DNA from: Lachnospiraceae bacterium
GTDB taxonomy: Bacteria; Bacillota; Clostridia; Lachnospirales; Lachnospiraceae
Length of the DNA: 43,984 nt
Direction of reading: 5' to 3'
Assembly: GCA_017441585.1 (NCBI GenBank)
Contig: JAFRWW010000069.1
Span: forward strand, 1-43,984
The stretch's first letter is position 1; each line of letters begins with the position of its first letter. The translations under genes were made by a program, and so were the position numbers. Under the pieces are notes generated by a model, which was not told where the DNA came from, did not search any database, and was given only the letters and a program-made list of their open reading frames with translations. Below, piece by piece: positions 42,373 through 43,984 of the stretch.

Positions 42373-43706
42373 CTTCTATTCCTTATCCATTCCTTCAGTA
42401 GAAAAGCACAAAAATATGGGAATGTATACAGGTTATTTTCAAACCCGATATTGTTCGTGGAGAGTTTAATTCCCCATTTAATATCTTCGTATCTGTCATT
42501 TTTGATCAAAGATCTCATGGACTGGGATCTGCCTGAACGTGCTTTGACTTCAACGGGGATCAGATTATCCGTATCCCGGACAAAAAAATCTTCTTCAAGC
42601 GTTCCGTCTTCTCTTTTATAATAATACAACGGATATCCACTTTTATACAAAGCTTCTCCGACTATACTCTCATAAAGTGCGCCCTTGTACACGCCAAAGT
42701 TTTTATTTGCTCTAAGATCTTCTTGGCTTTCCTCATCCAGCATTACGGTGAACAGACCCGTATCAGAAAAATACAATTTGAATCTGGTATCATCATAATT
42801 TCCTTTTAAAGGTAACTCCGGAAAATTCAGACAATAACACTTGTGTATGATACCTGCATCGCAAAGCCAATCTATACAGCCTGCATAATCATGAAATCTG
42901 GCGCCTTTTGCCACCTTTGATATCTGAAATTTTTTATTTTCTCTGGACAGCTGAACAGGGATCGAATCAAAAACTCTCGATATCCTGGTCTGGTCTGCCC
43001 CATCGGCATATTTACGTATATCTTCTCGATATGCGGCAATAATCTGCCTCTGCAGGTCATATGTTCTGGAATAATCTCCTCTTTCAACAAACGAGGCTAC
43101 TACTTCAGGCATTCCTCCGAGTATAGTGTATTCCAAAAACAAAGAAAAAAGCGTACTTCCAATGCTTTCATTAAAAGCTCGCAGTTCTATCATATGCTCC
43201 AAAAGATCTGACTTTAGGGAATCATCATACCCTCTGCTCCACAGGAATTCTTCAAAATCCAAGGAATGCATCTCATAATCAATCTTATAGCCTACGCTGA
43301 CACTTTCTATTTGCTTATAGTTAATTCCAAGAAGAGAGCCACTGCATATCACATCATAACGGCCGTCTATCGAAAAAAATTTAAGTGCCGTAGCTATATC
43401 AGGGCAGGCCTGCAGTTCATCAAAAAAGACCAGTGTCTCCCCGGGGACAGGCTTTATTGACGGATCGATCCTGGTCATGTTCTTTATGACACTTTCTGCA
43501 CTGTAGCCATCCTCAAGAATCGTTTTGAACCGCGGGTTTTCTATAAAATTTATCTCAATAACATTCTTATAATTATCTTTTGCAAACTTTCTTATGGTCT
43601 CAGTCTTTCCGATCTGTCTGGCACCCTTTATAATAAGCGGCTTTTTCTCAGCACTCTCATACCAGTCTGTCAAAAATCCGTCTACTTTTCTCTTTAAATA
43701 AGCCAT
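42369..43706 (-). CDS. AAA ATPase with DUF4143 domain
   Basis: The protein has 445 residues. The N-terminal AAA_14-type ATPase has Walker A GARQIGKTE (~residues 28-36) and Walker B VFFDELQ (~95-101). The C-terminal DUF4143 region contains the nuclease-like end DFFVRDTDNLIPVEVKARSG (~370-390, with Asp and Glu-x-Lys). Such proteins are very common in anaerobes and their role is unsettled (mobile-element or defence linked). Its TGA overlaps the start of the secreted lectin-like gene. Confidence 0.88.
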   Translation of the reverse strand: MAYLKRKVDGFLTDWYESAEKKPLIIKGARQIGKTETIRKFAKDNYKNVIEINFIENPRFKTILEDGYSAESVIKNMTRIDPSIKPVPGETLVFFDELQACPDIATALKFFSIDGRYDVICSGSLLGINYKQIESVSVGYKIDYEMHSLDFEEFLWSRGYDDSLKSDLLEHMIELRAFNESIGSTLFSLFLEYTILGGMPEVVASFVERGDYSRTYDLQRQIIAAYREDIRKYADGADQTRISRVFDSIPVQLSRENKKFQISKVAKGARFHDYAGCIDWLCDAGIIHKCYCLNFPELPLKGNYDDTRFKLYFSDTGLFTVMLDEESQEDLRANKNFGVYKGALYESIVGEALYKSGYPLYYYKREDGTLEEDFFVRDTDNLIPVEVKARSGRSQSMRSLIKNDRYEDIKWGIKLSTNNIGFENNLYTFPYFCAFLLKEWIRNRR

Positions 43707-43775
43707 GTCCGAATCCCCTTGTCTTTGGCTTTACACTTTCTGACAAGGATTATAACTGTTCAAACGTGGCCGTGT

Positions 43776-43859
43776 CAACATTTTTAGAGCCATTCCGGAT
43801 GATTTTCCAACATTTTTAGAGCCATTCGTGACGGTCGTCCGACATTTTTAGAGTCATTC
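43776..43859. mobile_element. Three 20-bp repeats at 32-bp spacing, probable mobile-element end
   Basis: CAACATTTTTAGAGCCATTC occurs at 43776 and 43808, with a variant at 43840 (two changes). Twelve-base spacers differ. The first copy is preceded by TGT (TGTCAAC). Multiple short terminal repeats behind a TGT end are typical of IS21-like and related DDE transposons, whose genes would lie beyond the window. The 278-nt gap shows no complete gene. Confidence 0.5.
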
Positions 43860-43900
43860 AGCTCAAACAGATGCCCTTATTGTAAACATTAAAATTCTAT

Positions 43901-43924
43901 CCGGAGGCCTGCGCGTCTCTCCGG
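43901..43924 (-). terminator. Possible terminator of a gene entering from the right edge
   Basis: CCGGAG / CTCCGG with a 12-nt loop is followed on the minus strand by ATAGAATTTTAATG. Confidence 0.4.
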
Positions 43925-43925
43925 G

Positions 43926-43984
43926 TCATTCAAACAGTGCCGGTATCCTGTCCATGTTCGGAATAATCGTCTTATGCAGGAAAT
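43926..43984 (-). CDS. Possible 3' end of a gene cut by the window edge
   Basis: A minus-strand frame open from the edge reads FLHKTIIPNMDRIPALFE and stops at 43926-43928, just before a terminator-like hairpin. If the adjacent repeats are an insertion-sequence end, this would be the end of its last gene. It is too short to identify. Confidence 0.25.
   Translation of the reverse strand, partial: FLHKTIIPNMDRIPALFE

Noticed and set aside
43776..43859. CRISPR array at the right edge
   Set aside because: Spacers would be only 12 bases and there are just three repeats; a transposon end fits better.

Overview
The window reads as a chromosomal segment of an anaerobic Firmicute, most likely Lachnospiraceae (Clostridia). 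The evidence is the HPr kinase and ROK glucokinase pair, an HU gene followed by an RqcP (YabO-type) gene, strong AGGAGG ribosome sites, low-GC Gram-positive style signal peptides and lipoboxes, and a large multidomain pectin methylesterase. I do not name a species. No rRNA, tRNA or CRISPR array was recognised.

Layout. At 0.3-3.9 kb, a secreted DUF3089-type alpha/beta hydrolase is translationally coupled to an unknown membrane protein. At 4.2-6.5 kb on the plus strand are a HipA/CtkA-like kinase with a small partner, then a winged-helix/GHKL-ATPase/STAS-like regulator. At 6.7-12.2 kb is an 1819-residue secreted pectinesterase whose C-terminal module is shared with the DUF3089 protein. At 12.7-13.7 kb is a gutted hipBA locus with three evenly spaced operators. 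At 13.7-25.3 kb is a housekeeping run on the minus strand: lipid kinase, murB, glucokinase, hprK, uvrC, ftsH (frameshifted), pyrG and a sugar nucleotidyltransferase.

At 25.3-30.8 kb is the most interesting set: a dlt-like envelope acylation cassette made of a 42-residue DltX-like microprotein, an MBOAT acyltransferase, an acyl carrier protein, an FkbH-type enzyme, a DltD-like SGNH protein and a lipoprotein. No DltA-type ligase is visible. FkbH enzymes load glyceryl units from 1,3-bisphosphoglycerate onto carrier proteins, so the cassette is predicted to esterify a surface polymer with a glycerate-type group. It is followed upstream by sir2, a bactoprenol-type glycosyltransferase, rqcP, HU, two small genes, prfB and secA. 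At 38.4-42.4 kb is an AT-rich insert encoding a secreted CBM2/TSP3/C-type-lectin protein with a papain-like C-terminus and two small membrane proteins, downstream of a DUF4143 ATPase. The right edge enters what looks like the end of a mobile element.

Non-coding structure is unusually rich. A family of short intergenic palindromes (arms ATYCT/AGRAT, inner TC on both sides, GCTNCGC core) occurs at least seven times, with compensatory arm changes and triloops of the C-GNA-G type. At least three larger multibranched palindromic elements lie between genes. Two genes end inside tandem repeats whose units contain the gene's own stop codon.
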